NCBI GenBank assembly: GCA_025057635.1
Contig: JANXBD010000011.1
Coordinates: 1 to 34,514 of the forward strand
Direction: 5' to 3'
DNA: 34,514 nucleotides
DNA from: Thermoflexus sp.
GTDB taxonomy: Bacteria; Chloroflexota; Anaerolineae; Thermoflexales; Thermoflexaceae
The notes under the pieces are model-generated. The model worked only from the letters and a program-made list of their open reading frames with translations. It made no database searches and was not told the DNA's origin. The position numbers and the translations under genes are program-made. Below, piece after piece: positions 24,739-32,944 of this stretch; the stretch's first letter is position 1; every line of letters starts with the position of its first letter.

Positions 24739-24869
24739 CGCCGAAGGCGACATCTTAGCTTCAAGAAAGGCCTTCCTCGGCCCCTCAACACATTGTGCCC
24801 ATCCTGCTTCCCTCCCGAAGACGCCGGAGGAAGGCGTGCGGAAAAGGCACACCCTGGTTGTCGGCGAAG

Positions 24870-26309
24870 TCATCCTTCACATAACGCGTTTACGATCTCC
24901 TCCATACGCAGGCTTCGCGATCCTTTCACCAGCACCACATCCCCAGGCTCCAGAATCTGCCGAAGGATCTCAACAGCCTCCGGATTAGAATTGCAAGTCC
25001 ACACTCGATGTGATGGTAGACCCGCCGCGATTGCCTCCTGGGCGATGATGCGGGCTCGGGGCCCTATCGTAACTAGGAGATCAACCACTGCACCGGCTCG
25101 CCCTCCAACCAGCCGATGCCCCTCCATCTCATAGGCGCCCAGCTCCAGCATGTCCCCCAGCACTGCGATCTTGCGGCCGTCTAGCTCCGCGAGCAGGTTC
25201 AAAGCGGCTAGCATAGAGGGGGGGCTGGCGTTGTAAGTGTCATCCAAGATGAGCGAGCCTCGAAAGCCAGGCACGGCTACTAAACGCAGCTGTGCCCGTC
25301 GGTCCCGCAGGCCGGCGAAGATCTCCTCCCAGGTTAACCCCTCCAGAAGGCCCACCGCGATGGCCCGCAGGGCAATGTGGACGCTGTGGCGTCCCAACAA
25401 TGAAACCCGAACTCGCCGGAAGACCTCGCCCCTGTAGTGTAGGTCGAAGCGGATCCCCTCCAGCCCCTCGCTCGCGATCTCATCCGCCCATAAATCGGCC
25501 TCCGGATCCAGGCCGTAGAAGAAGACTTGGGCCCGGGTCCGCTCCGCCATCGCTCGAACGTATGGATCATCCCGGTTCAACACCGCCACTCCATTCTCCG
25601 GCAGCGCCTCCACCAGTTCCGCTTTCGCTGCCGCAATGGCCTCCATGCTCCCCAAGCGCTCCAGATGGACAGGGCCAACCATCGTGACCACGCCGATCAC
25701 CGGTCGGGCGATGGCACAGAGGGCAGCGATCTCCCCCCGGGCATACATCCCCATCTCCAACACCGCCCGCTGATGGCGTGGGGTGAGCCGAAGCAGCATC
25801 AGCGGCAGCCCGATCTCGCTGTTCAGGTTCCCCTCCGTCTTCAGCGTCTCGTACCGCCTGGAGAGGATCGCCCAGGTCAACTCTTTCGTGCTGGTCTTTC
25901 CCACGCTCCCTGTAATGCCGATCACCCGGATAGGAAAACGGTTCCGCCACCATCCAGCCCAGCGGTGGAGCGCGTCCAGCGTGCGGGAGACCCGGAAGCA
26001 AACCGGGAAAGATAGGGATTCTGGCCATGGTCCCCGTTCGAGATCTACTGTCATCGCGCCCTCTGGAACATCCCGGTGGATGAGGGCACCAATAGCCCCG
26101 CGCCGAAATGCGTCGCCTACATACTGATGACCATCGGCTCGCTCTCCGGGCAGCGCGATGAACAGATCTCCTGCCTCGCATGCCCGCGAATCGATGGCCA
26201 CGTGCGAAATGGGCGTCTCCCAAGGCGGTCGGCATCCGCTCAGCGCCTCCGCCAGATCCGCCAGCGTCATCCCCTCAACCGCCACTCGAATTCCGATTTC
26301 CCCCGCCAT
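24870..26309 (-). CDS. murF: UDP-MurNAc-tripeptide D-Ala-D-Ala ligase MurF
   Basis: A 479-residue Mur ligase that adds the D-Ala-D-Ala dipeptide made by Ddl. The N-terminal domain has ISHVAIDSRACEAGDLFIAL (34-53), the ATP loop is GITGSVGKTSTKEL (131-144), and MurF-specific residues are DDTYNASPPSMLAAL and VLGDMLELGAYE. No DNPR motif, the mark of MurE, is present, so this is MurF. The start at ATG 26309 gives the usual length; a TTG at 26324 would add five residues, and its upstream site is not better. It follows ftsI after 61 bases. In most dcw clusters murE comes between these two genes and is missing here. Confidence 0.96.
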   Translation of the reverse strand: MAGEIGIRVAVEGMTLADLAEALSGCRPPWETPISHVAIDSRACEAGDLFIALPGERADGHQYVGDAFRRGAIGALIHRDVPEGAMTVDLERGPWPESLSFPVCFRVSRTLDALHRWAGWWRNRFPIRVIGITGSVGKTSTKELTWAILSRRYETLKTEGNLNSEIGLPLMLLRLTPRHQRAVLEMGMYARGEIAALCAIARPVIGVVTMVGPVHLERLGSMEAIAAAKAELVEALPENGVAVLNRDDPYVRAMAERTRAQVFFYGLDPEADLWADEIASEGLEGIRFDLHYRGEVFRRVRVSLLGRHSVHIALRAIAVGLLEGLTWEEIFAGLRDRRAQLRLVAVPGFRGSLILDDTYNASPPSMLAALNLLAELDGRKIAVLGDMLELGAYEMEGHRLVGGRAGAVVDLLVTIGPRARIIAQEAIAAGLPSHRVWTCNSNPEAVEILRQILEPGDVVLVKGSRSLRMEEIVNALCEG

Positions 26310-26370
26310 CCTCCCTTCACCCAACTCTCATAATATTCGTGTATTCGTGCCCCTATTCGTGGGCGGCCCC

Positions 26371-28122
26371 TCACGGCCTTGACATCGAGGGAGGAACGCC
26401 TAACAACGGCAAGATCCTCGCGGCGATCCGGGAGAACACAGGAGCAGCTTCTTCGGAGCCCCAGGGCGAGCGCCGCGGCCGATCGAGCTTGACTAAGATT
26501 AACACCTGGGGATCCTCCACTGGGCTAAACCCAACAAACGAGGCGATCGTGCCTTGCGGATCGTAGCCCAGTGGGGTAGGGATTTGGGCGGTTCCTGTCT
26601 TGCCCGCTATCCGATAGCCCGGCACGCGTGCCTTCGATGCCTCCTGCCTGATGACTGCCTCCAGCATCTCCCGAAGCGTCCGCGCCGTCTGGACTGAGAT
26701 CGCCCGACGACGGATCCGAGGCTCAATCCGCCATACTCCATCCGCCGTACGGACCTCGCGAACCACAAAGGGCCGCATAATCAGCCCGTCGTTCGCCACC
26801 GCCGATACCGCAACTGCCATCTGCAGAGGCGTCACAGAGACTGCCTGTCCAAAGGACTGGCGTCCCAGATCGGCCTCCCGCCAGTCGGGATCCCCGTAGG
26901 CTCGCACCCGCATCGTCGCTTCATAAGGAAGATCCACATCCGTGGGCTCTCCGATCCCGAAAGCATGCAGAGCAGCATAGAACCGATCCGGCCCCAGCAT
27001 ACGGGCTAGGTAAGCGGCACCTACGTTCCGGGAGTAGATTAAAAGCTCGGTCATATCCAGCCAGCCCCGTCCGCCCGGGAAAAGATCCCGATCCCAGTTA
27101 CAGATTGGCGCTCCGCCGAACTCCACGCACCCATGATCCAAATAACGGGTTTCCGGTTGAACGATTCCGGCTTCAAGGGCTGCGGCCATCGTGAGGATCT
27201 TGAACACCGATCCCGGCTCGTAAAGATCCTGGACGGCTGGGTTACGGGCATCTCGATCCAGTGTTTCTGGGGAATTTGGATCGAAGGTAGGAAGGCTCAC
27301 CATTGCTAGGATCTCGCCTGTGCGAGGGCGGAGCATTACCACATCCCCCCGCTGGGCGCCGCTCTCTTGCAAACCCCGCGCTAGTTCCTCCGCCGCGATC
27401 GCCTGGATCGTCCGATCGATGGTCAACACTACCTCCCCTCCGGGCTCGGGTTGCGCTAGCGCTTCCTCTTTTAGTGGCAGTGGACGGCCTTCCGCATCCA
27501 CTGGGACGCGAAGGATGACGGGCTTGCCTCGCAGGAACGCATCATATGCCTTCTCTACTCCCGCTGCTCCTTGGCGTCCTTCCAGGCCATTATGATCTGT
27601 TCCAAAGAACACAAAGCCCACTACTGGGCCCAGCAGCGGCCCCTCAGGATACACCCGCTGCCAATATGGCAACACCCGAACCCCTCGGAGTCCAATCTCC
27701 TCGACCCGCCGGCTCACCGCTCGAGCGAGATCCTCCGGGATCCCCTTAGCGATCGGTAACCGCCACCACGTATCGGGCCAGTTCCGAGCGGCCTCCTGGG
27801 CCGAGACGCCTAGCATCGGGTTTAGGATCTCATCGACTTGCTCCAGCCATTTTGCCCGGCGGAGTGGATCTCCTCCGTGGGCGATGGGGGGATATTCCAG
27901 AACCACTTGATATCGCGGAGCGTCCATGGCCAGCACGGCCTCACGTCGATCTAGAATCCGGCCTCGCTGCGCCTCGAGGTGCAGCTCTAAGGACTGAACG
28001 CCCGATGGCGCTCCGGGCGCGTAGAAGGTCAAATAGATCAGGCGGATCACTACCAGCCCGAGAAGCATGGCCGGCGGAAGCGCCACTTGGTGCAAACGTA
28101 GCGTCGACGCGGGCTCTTTCAT
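26371..28122 (-). CDS. ftsI: Class B penicillin-binding protein FtsI/PBP2-like
   Basis: A 583-residue septal transpeptidase that cross-links peptide stems, working with FtsW. It has a short cytoplasmic N-terminus, one TM span (about 14-33), the pedestal domain starting AQRGRILDRREAVLA (51-65), and a transpeptidase domain. The active-site motifs are S305-V-F-K308, S364-R-N366 and K508-T-G510 (GKTGTAQIP). There is no PASTA domain after it. The ATG at 28122 overlaps the ftsL stop codon (ATGA). It is preceded by ftsL and followed by murF, the normal neighbours except for murE. Confidence 0.96.
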   Translation of the reverse strand: MKEPASTLRLHQVALPPAMLLGLVVIRLIYLTFYAPGAPSGVQSLELHLEAQRGRILDRREAVLAMDAPRYQVVLEYPPIAHGGDPLRRAKWLEQVDEILNPMLGVSAQEAARNWPDTWWRLPIAKGIPEDLARAVSRRVEEIGLRGVRVLPYWQRVYPEGPLLGPVVGFVFFGTDHNGLEGRQGAAGVEKAYDAFLRGKPVILRVPVDAEGRPLPLKEEALAQPEPGGEVVLTIDRTIQAIAAEELARGLQESGAQRGDVVMLRPRTGEILAMVSLPTFDPNSPETLDRDARNPAVQDLYEPGSVFKILTMAAALEAGIVQPETRYLDHGCVEFGGAPICNWDRDLFPGGRGWLDMTELLIYSRNVGAAYLARMLGPDRFYAALHAFGIGEPTDVDLPYEATMRVRAYGDPDWREADLGRQSFGQAVSVTPLQMAVAVSAVANDGLIMRPFVVREVRTADGVWRIEPRIRRRAISVQTARTLREMLEAVIRQEASKARVPGYRIAGKTGTAQIPTPLGYDPQGTIASFVGFSPVEDPQVLILVKLDRPRRSPWGSEEAAPVFSRIAARILPLLGVPPSMSRP

Positions 28123-28436
28123 GGCCCTGGATCTCTCAGCGGAAGCGTGATCGGCAACGAGAGTGGAGGGCCAACAGGCTCTCCACTAGAAGAGATGAAC
28201 CCCATCGACCGGGCTCGCTCCTGTAGACGTGGGATCGCACTTTCCCTCGCAATCGCTTCTTCTATAGCCGCGTTCCCTCGCGCCAGCGCAGCGCGGGTTT
28301 CGCTCAGATGCTGAACGATCTGTCCTTGCTCCACAGTCGCTGTGGAGAGAAGGGTGAACAGCAAAGCAAAAGAAGCAAGGAACAGCAGCCCTCCTACCAC
28401 CATTAGAAGGACACGTTGCCTCCCGCTCATCCCCAT
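28119..28436 (-). CDS. ftsL: FtsL-like divisome protein
   Basis: A 105-residue bitopic protein: a short cytoplasmic start (MGMSGRQR), one TM span (about 9-30, [22 protein letters not shown]), then a coiled coil (about 36-75) and a proline-rich tail. This is the FtsL layout and it sits between rsmH and ftsI, the FtsL position. The sequence itself is weakly conserved, so naming rests mostly on topology and place. It overlaps rsmH by 10 bases and ftsI by 4 bases, which suggests coupled translation. Confidence 0.85.
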   Translation of the reverse strand: MGMSGRQRVLLMVVGGLLFLASFALLFTLLSTATVEQGQIVQHLSETRAALARGNAAIEEAIARESAIPRLQERARSMGFISSSGEPVGPPLSLPITLPLRDPGP

Positions 28437-29341
28437 CGCTCCGCCACACGGAGTCGGGCGCTGCGAGCCCGCGGGTTCATTTCAACTTCCTCTTCCGAGG
28501 GTCGAATTGGCTTACGGGTGATCATACGTAGGGTTGCGCGATGACCACATGTGCAAACCGGAATCTCTGGCGGACAAAGGCAATCCCGTGACTCCCGCTG
28601 GAAGAACGCTTTCACAATTCGATCCTCCAAAGAATGAAAGGCGATCACGGCCAGCCGACCGCCCGGCTTTAACAGAGAGACCGCCTGGGGAAGGGCCTGT
28701 TCCAGGGCCTGAAGCTCTTCGTTGACTGCAATCCGCAACGCTAAGAACGTCCGAGTGGCCGGATGCTGATCTTCCCGCCCCCGGCCTACCACCCGCGCAA
28801 TTAACTCAGCCAACTCCGTTGTGGTTCGGATCGGTCGATTCCGCACGATCGCCTTTGCGATCCGCTGGGCGAACCGTTCCTCCCCATAACGGCGGATGAT
28901 CTGTGCCAACTGGTTTTCCGGCCACCGGTTCACGATCTCTGCCGCTGGGATCCCCTGGCTGGGATCGTAGCGCATATCCAGCGGTCCATCGATCTGGAAA
29001 CTGAAGCCCCGATAAGGATCCGAGAGTTGCCACGAGGAGAGCCCTAAATCGAACAGGATCCCATCGACTTCCAAAAAGTCATAACGTACGGCGATCCGCC
29101 GCAGCTCTGCATAGGAGCCCTGGACGAGAACAGCCCGCTCGCCGAAAGGGCGCAGACGTTCCCGCGCCCGCGCCAGTGCCTCCGGATCCCGATCCATTCC
29201 GAGCAAGCGGCCATCCGGCGCGGAGCGCTCCAGGATGGCCGCCGCATGCCCTCCCCCACCCACTGTAGCATCGATATACACGCCGCCGGGTCGAACCTTC
29301 AAACCCTCTAGTGCTTCGCGAAGCAGAACCGGAACATGCAT
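28427..29341 (-). CDS. rsmH: 16S rRNA m4C1402 methyltransferase
   Basis: A 304-residue RsmH (MraW). It methylates N4 of C1402 in the decoding centre of 16S rRNA using SAM. The SAM pocket is [16 protein letters not shown] (22-37), with [10 protein letters not shown] at the start, [22 protein letters not shown] in the middle, and [18 protein letters not shown] near the end. A C-terminal [14 protein letters not shown] segment has cysteines often seen in the family. It follows mraZ after 47 bases with no strong ribosome binding site before ATG 29341. It is the second gene of the dcw operon. Confidence 0.97.
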   Translation of the reverse strand: MHVPVLLREALEGLKVRPGGVYIDATVGGGGHAAAILERSAPDGRLLGMDRDPEALARARERLRPFGERAVLVQGSYAELRRIAVRYDFLEVDGILFDLGLSSWQLSDPYRGFSFQIDGPLDMRYDPSQGIPAAEIVNRWPENQLAQIIRRYGEERFAQRIAKAIVRNRPIRTTTELAELIARVVGRGREDQHPATRTFLALRIAVNEELQALEQALPQAVSLLKPGGRLAVIAFHSLEDRIVKAFFQRESRDCLCPPEIPVCTCGHRATLRMITRKPIRPSEEEVEMNPRARSARLRVAERWG

Positions 29342-29388
29342 CGTGGATGATTGTCAATCGGATAGATTCTCCCCTCTATGCGCTGCCG

Positions 29389-29817
29389 TTAGATCTCTAG
29401 CTTGATCCAGTGATCCGGCGCTATTCGGCCATTTTGAAAGCGCTCCAAGATCTCCTGCCACGCTATGGGAGACCAGATCTCCAAATGGGTATGAACCCCT
29501 ACGATCACCGCCTGGCCCTCCAGGCTGGCATAAGCTCGGAGGGGAGCTGGAATGAGGATCCGACCTTGTTCATCGGGGATCACCTCGAAGGCTCCGCCAA
29601 AGAAGAACCGACGCCACTCCCGAGCTTCTGGCGCCGTAAGAGGCAACTGGCTGATCCGCTCTGAAACCCGTCGCCATTCATGGAACGTAAACAAATACAG
29701 GCATGGCTCCAGGCCTCTGGTGAGCACTGCCCCTGTGCTGAAGAATGAACGATAGCGCGATGGAAGGAACATCCTCCCCTTCGCGTCGATCCCGTGTCGA
29801 TACTCCCCTAGGAACAT
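29389..29817 (-). CDS. mraZ: Transcriptional regulator MraZ
   Basis: A 142-residue MraZ with two AbrB-like half-domains. MFLGEYRHGIDAKGRMFLPSR at the N-terminus is the first DXXXR unit (Asp11-Arg15), and VIPDEQGRILIPAPLR in the middle is the second. In characterised bacteria it forms a large ring and represses its own operon by binding repeats with a G-rich core at 10-bp spacing. Such repeats lie upstream here. ATG at 29817 is chosen, since MFLGEY is the universal family start and AGGGG lies eight bases before it; the longer frame to 29886 runs back into the leader. First gene of the dcw operon. Confidence 0.94.
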   Translation of the reverse strand: MFLGEYRHGIDAKGRMFLPSRYRSFFSTGAVLTRGLEPCLYLFTFHEWRRVSERISQLPLTAPEAREWRRFFFGGAFEVIPDEQGRILIPAPLRAYASLEGQAVIVGVHTHLEIWSPIAWQEILERFQNGRIAPDHWIKLEI

Positions 29818-29882
29818 CGGCGAATCCCCTAGGGGAAGCACGGGCTGCTCCATTCCGTTCTTCTGTCGGCCCCTTGACCCCA

Positions 29883-29912
29883 CCACTTCCCTCCACTTTA
29901 CACCACTCTGCT
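29883..29912 (-). promoter_or_regulatory. MraZ operator (three AGTGG boxes, 10-bp period)
   Basis: On the minus strand AGTGG occurs three times, each followed by five bases (plus-strand CCACT at 29883, 29893 and 29903). The exact 10-bp period puts the boxes on one face of the helix. Characterised MraZ proteins bind such G-rich repeats at 10-bp spacing in their own promoters. Two further GTGG cores lie at 29934 and 29940, over the -35 region. The boxes sit just downstream of the -10, so binding should block the start of the dcw operon. Confidence 0.7.
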
Positions 29913-29917
29913 CCTAT

Positions 29918-29945
29918 ATTATATGGGTTTCCTCCACTCCCACAA
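29918..29945 (-). promoter_or_regulatory. Promoter of mraZ and the dcw operon
   Basis: A perfect -10 TATAAT (29923-29918) stands 16 bases after TTGTGG (29945-29940), a weak -35. It lies about 100 bases before the mraZ start, with the MraZ boxes immediately downstream. Confidence 0.55.
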
Positions 29946-30124
29946 GAGGTTTAGGAAATCTTAATACAAGATCTGGTTTATCTTTGGGATAACGTAATCG
30001 ATGAATGGATCCTGGTTCTGATGGACATGGAGAACGGCCCTCCGTGAACCAGTTGCGCTATAATGAGACAGCAGGTTAGGTATTGATATGTTAACGATAT
30101 CTTTCTTAAGCGGGAGAGCGCTTC

Positions 30125-30850
30125 GTGTTGGACGTTTACCCGAGCTGGGAGCTGGAAATCCGGTATAACTATTCCTTGCTATCTGGAGAAGCCCAGGTTC
30201 GATTGAAGATTGCAGGGATCTGCAACACCGATTTAGGGTTAAGACAGGGTTCTCTGAATTTGCGAGGCGTTCCCAACCATGAGTTCGTGGGGATTGTGGA
30301 AGAGGTGCCGGGTCATCTGGGATGGATCGGCAAGCGGATAGTTGGTGAGATCGGTGCCGCCGGTGGCGTCTATCATGCCCATCGAGCCGAGCGGTCCACC
30401 CGCTGCCCGAAACGGGCTGCCTTAGAGATCTCCAGTCGCGGTAGCACATTTGCGGAACATCCTCTCCTACTTGTGCTCAATCTCCATGAGGCTTCTCCAG
30501 AGATCCCTCAGTGGATCCACATCTATCCCACCGATCGATTGGTGGTGGAGTGCATGGGCTCCCAAGAAGGGTTTCACTTGACCCACCGTTGGGTGCGACC
30601 GCGGGGAACGCTCATCATGAAGAGCACTGATCGCATCACGGTGGAGGCAAGGCCGATCGCAATCGCCATGGATGAAGTGGCGGCGATCAGCTCCCGCTTT
30701 GGGCTGTCCCCGTATGCTCTTCGGCTCCTCCAGCGGGGGCTCGTGGATGTGTTTCCCTTAATCCATGCTCGGCATGTGCTCCCCGAGGTCGCTCAGGCCT
30801 TCGAACGCGCCCGCGAGGGCATGTCGAAAGTCCTACTGGACGTTTCCTGA
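30125..30850 (+). pseudogene. Zinc alcohol dehydrogenase relic lacking the Rossmann core
   Basis: A 241-residue frame clearly derived from a medium-chain zinc alcohol dehydrogenase (normally about 320-350 residues). Residues 1-125 match the GroES-like half: IAGICNTDLGLRQG (the usual form is AGICGTDL), GVPNHEFVGIVEEV (usually GHE) and a degraded structural-zinc loop GAAGGVYHAHRAERSTRCPKR, where three of four cysteines are gone. The protein then jumps to the end of the cofactor domain, LVVECMGSQEGFHL and VRPRGTLIMKST, and on to the normal C-terminus. About 75-85 residues holding the GxGxxG NAD(P) loop are missing, without a frameshift. It cannot be a normal dehydrogenase. GTG at 30125 has GGGAG eight bases upstream. 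Its TGA overlaps the pgeF ATG (TGATG). Either a pseudogene or a repurposed protein. Confidence 0.8.
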
Positions 30851-31641
30851 TGATCGCGCCAGTGCATTGGGAGGCTGTCCAGAGAGGCCCGGTGATCTTT
30901 TATCACTTCCGGGATCCCCCGTGGAGCAACATCTCTCATGGCTTTCTCACCCGGAAGGGTGGAGTGAGCGCTCCGCCTTTTGCGGCTCTGAACTTGAGCT
31001 ATTCCGTTGGGGATGACTCGGCCGCGGTGGCCGAGAACCTGCGTCGTGCTTTTGCAGCGATTGGATCACGAGCAGAAGAGATCGTTACAGCCTGGCTGAT
31101 CCATGGGAATCGAGTAGCGCTGGTGGATGCACGTCATCAGGGGCAGATCCTGGAAGGCACCGATGGGCTGATCACAGTGGAGCGGGGGCTGACCCTCTTT
31201 ATGCGGTTTGCAGATTGCATTCCAGTCTTGCTAGCGCATCCCACGCTCCCGGCCGTGGGCATTCTGCATGTGGGCTGGCGTGGGCTGGCCGCAGGGATCC
31301 TAGAAGCCGCTCTAGAAATCTTGGATCGCGATTTAGGATGTTATCCCTCCGTCCTTCACGCGGCCCTTGGCCCTGGGATTGGAGGGTGTTGCTATGCGGT
31401 GGGCCCGGAGGTCATCGAAACCCTCAGATCCCGTATCGGGAAAGCCCTTCCGCTGCGCCGCATCAACGGCGCATGGCATCTGGATTTACCTGAGGCAGTG
31501 GGCCTGCATCTCCGTCACTTAGGTGTCCCTTCAGTGATCACCGCCAGGGTGTGCACTGCCTGCCATCTCGAGGACTGGTATTCCTATCGGGCAGAGCATG
31601 GAAGGACGGGACGCTTTGGGACCTGGATCCGAAATCCGTAA
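30850..31641 (+). CDS. pgeF: Peptidoglycan editing factor PgeF (YfiH/LACC1 family)
   Basis: A 263-residue protein of the former polyphenol oxidase family. In E. coli PgeF removes UDP-MurNAc-L-Ser made by MurC in error, and related proteins have purine nucleoside phosphorylase or adenosine deaminase activity. Conserved parts are HGFLTRKGGVS (30-40), WLIHGNRV with His85 (usually QVHG), RFADCIPVLL with Cys123, ILHVGWRGLAAGI with His140, GPGIGGCCYAVG and the final YRAEHGRTGRFGTWI. His85, Cys123 and His140 form the metal/catalytic trio of the family. The start overlaps the stop codon of the upstream relic (TGATG) without its own strong ribosome site, so it likely depends on translation of that frame. 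It lies next to the dcw operon, in keeping with a wall role. Confidence 0.92.
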   Translation: MIAPVHWEAVQRGPVIFYHFRDPPWSNISHGFLTRKGGVSAPPFAALNLSYSVGDDSAAVAENLRRAFAAIGSRAEEIVTAWLIHGNRVALVDARHQGQILEGTDGLITVERGLTLFMRFADCIPVLLAHPTLPAVGILHVGWRGLAAGILEAALEILDRDLGCYPSVLHAALGPGIGGCCYAVGPEVIETLRSRIGKALPLRRINGAWHLDLPEAVGLHLRHLGVPSVITARVCTACHLEDWYSYRAEHGRTGRFGTWIRNP

Positions 31642-31729
31642 AGGAGTTTCTTTGGGGTCTGCCAGTGATGGGATACTGCGGCGCCAACGGTTCCGACCGG
31701 GAACGGAGGCAAGCCTGCTTCATCGATTC

Positions 31730-32875
31730 ATGGTGGCTATGAATGGCCTAGAACGCCTTCCGTGGGCCTTCCTAAGCTCATGGGCGATCGTCCTAGGGAT
31801 AGTCACCGGGATAGCCTGGTGGGAGGCCTCTGGCTCCATGGAGATCGGCATCGGCGCCACTGGGGCGTTCCTGGCCTTCGTGGGAGGCGATGCCCTGATG
31901 CTGATTATGCTCCCGCGCCTAGGCTATTCCTTCGGCCCGCCTAAGCCGCCCTTTGTCGCCTTTACCTTCTTCCGCCTGTTCCTGAGCCTAGGGCTGCTTC
32001 CCCTACAACCGCTTTCGTATGCCATCGGGCTGGCGCTGATCGGACAACTGGCTTTCACAGGGAACCTCCTTAACGCCCTCTATCGGGAGCCCTTCCGACT
32101 CACCCTGACCGAACTAGTAATCCGCTCTCCGAAGCTGCGCGGAATGCCTCCTCTTCGGATCCTTCATCTCACCGATCTCCACTTGGAGCGCCTGACCCGC
32201 CGGGAGCAACAGGTCCTGCGATGGGTCGAGGAGCTGGATCCAGATCTGATCGTCTTCACCGGTGATCTCCTCAACCTGAGCTATGTGCGCGATCCGCAGG
32301 CCCAGGCTCAATGCAGCCATTTCCTAGAGGCGTTGCGTGCACCGCTAGGAATTTATCTTGTCACTGGGACACCCTTAGTGGATCCGCCGGACGTGGTGCG
32401 ACGGATCCTGTTCGGCTTCACCCACATCACATGGTTGGACAACCAAGTGGCCCGCTTCGGTCAGCTAGGCCATCGAGGACCTTCGATCTATCTGCTTGGC
32501 CTGACTTGCACTCACGATCCCGACCGTGATGGCGAGCGGCTTAGGGAGCTGATGCGCCAGGTTCCGCCTCAGGCGTTGACCATCCTGCTCTATCACTCGC
32601 CGGATCTCTTCCCAGAAGCGAGCGCGCTGGGGATCGATCTCTACCTGTGTGGCCACACCCACGGCGGGCAAATCCGCCTTCCGCTGATCGGTGCGTTGAT
32701 CACCGCGTCGATTTACGGCAAGCGTTATGAGATGGGGCTGTATCAACGAGGCTCAACTACGATGTATGTCAGCCGGGGGTTAGGCATGGAAGGCTTGGGG
32801 ATGCCGCGAATCCGATTGATGTGTCCTCCGGAGATCGTCCTGATTCACCTGCAGGGCAATGAGGAAGAGGCCTAA
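31730..32875 (+). CDS. Membrane-anchored metallophosphoesterase
   Basis: A 381-residue protein with four or so TM spans in the first 115 residues, then a calcineurin-like phosphoesterase domain. Metal ligands are D149-L-H151 (LTDLHLE), G178-D179 (FTGDLLN), H289 (LLYHSPD) and G308-H-T-H311 (CGHTHGGQ). The usual GNHD/E motif is replaced by GTPLVD (213-218), so one metal-binding Asn and the general-acid His are lost or moved. Similar membrane-linked enzymes in other bacteria act on UDP-2,3-diacylglucosamine or phosphorylated lipids, but the substrate here is unknown. The start at 31730 (or 31739, MNGLER) is uncertain since neither has a good ribosome site. It follows pgeF after about 90 bases on the same strand. 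Confidence 0.88.
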   Translation: MVAMNGLERLPWAFLSSWAIVLGIVTGIAWWEASGSMEIGIGATGAFLAFVGGDALMLIMLPRLGYSFGPPKPPFVAFTFFRLFLSLGLLPLQPLSYAIGLALIGQLAFTGNLLNALYREPFRLTLTELVIRSPKLRGMPPLRILHLTDLHLERLTRREQQVLRWVEELDPDLIVFTGDLLNLSYVRDPQAQAQCSHFLEALRAPLGIYLVTGTPLVDPPDVVRRILFGFTHITWLDNQVARFGQLGHRGPSIYLLGLTCTHDPDRDGERLRELMRQVPPQALTILLYHSPDLFPEASALGIDLYLCGHTHGGQIRLPLIGALITASIYGKRYEMGLYQRGSTTMYVSRGLGMEGLGMPRIRLMCPPEIVLIHLQGNEEEA

Positions 32876-32944
32876 TCTTCCAAAATTTGCAATCATTTGA
32901 ACAAACCAGCTCAGCACAGCACAGCCTAACCGGATAGCTTGGAT

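Larger units (their letters stand above)
29818..30124. other. Divergent region between mraZ and the alcohol dehydrogenase relic
   Basis: About 300 bases with regulatory DNA only. The left half has the mraZ leader, MraZ boxes and promoter (minus strand). The right half has a plus-strand TATAAT at 30059-30064 without a clear -35, and a near-palindrome GATATGTTAACGATATC around 30088-30104. The ORF on the minus strand here has no recognisable product. Confidence 0.5.

Noticed and set aside
24870-26309. MurE or MurE-MurF fusion
   Set aside because: Only one Mur ligase is present, with MurF-specific GDMLELG and no DNPR motif.
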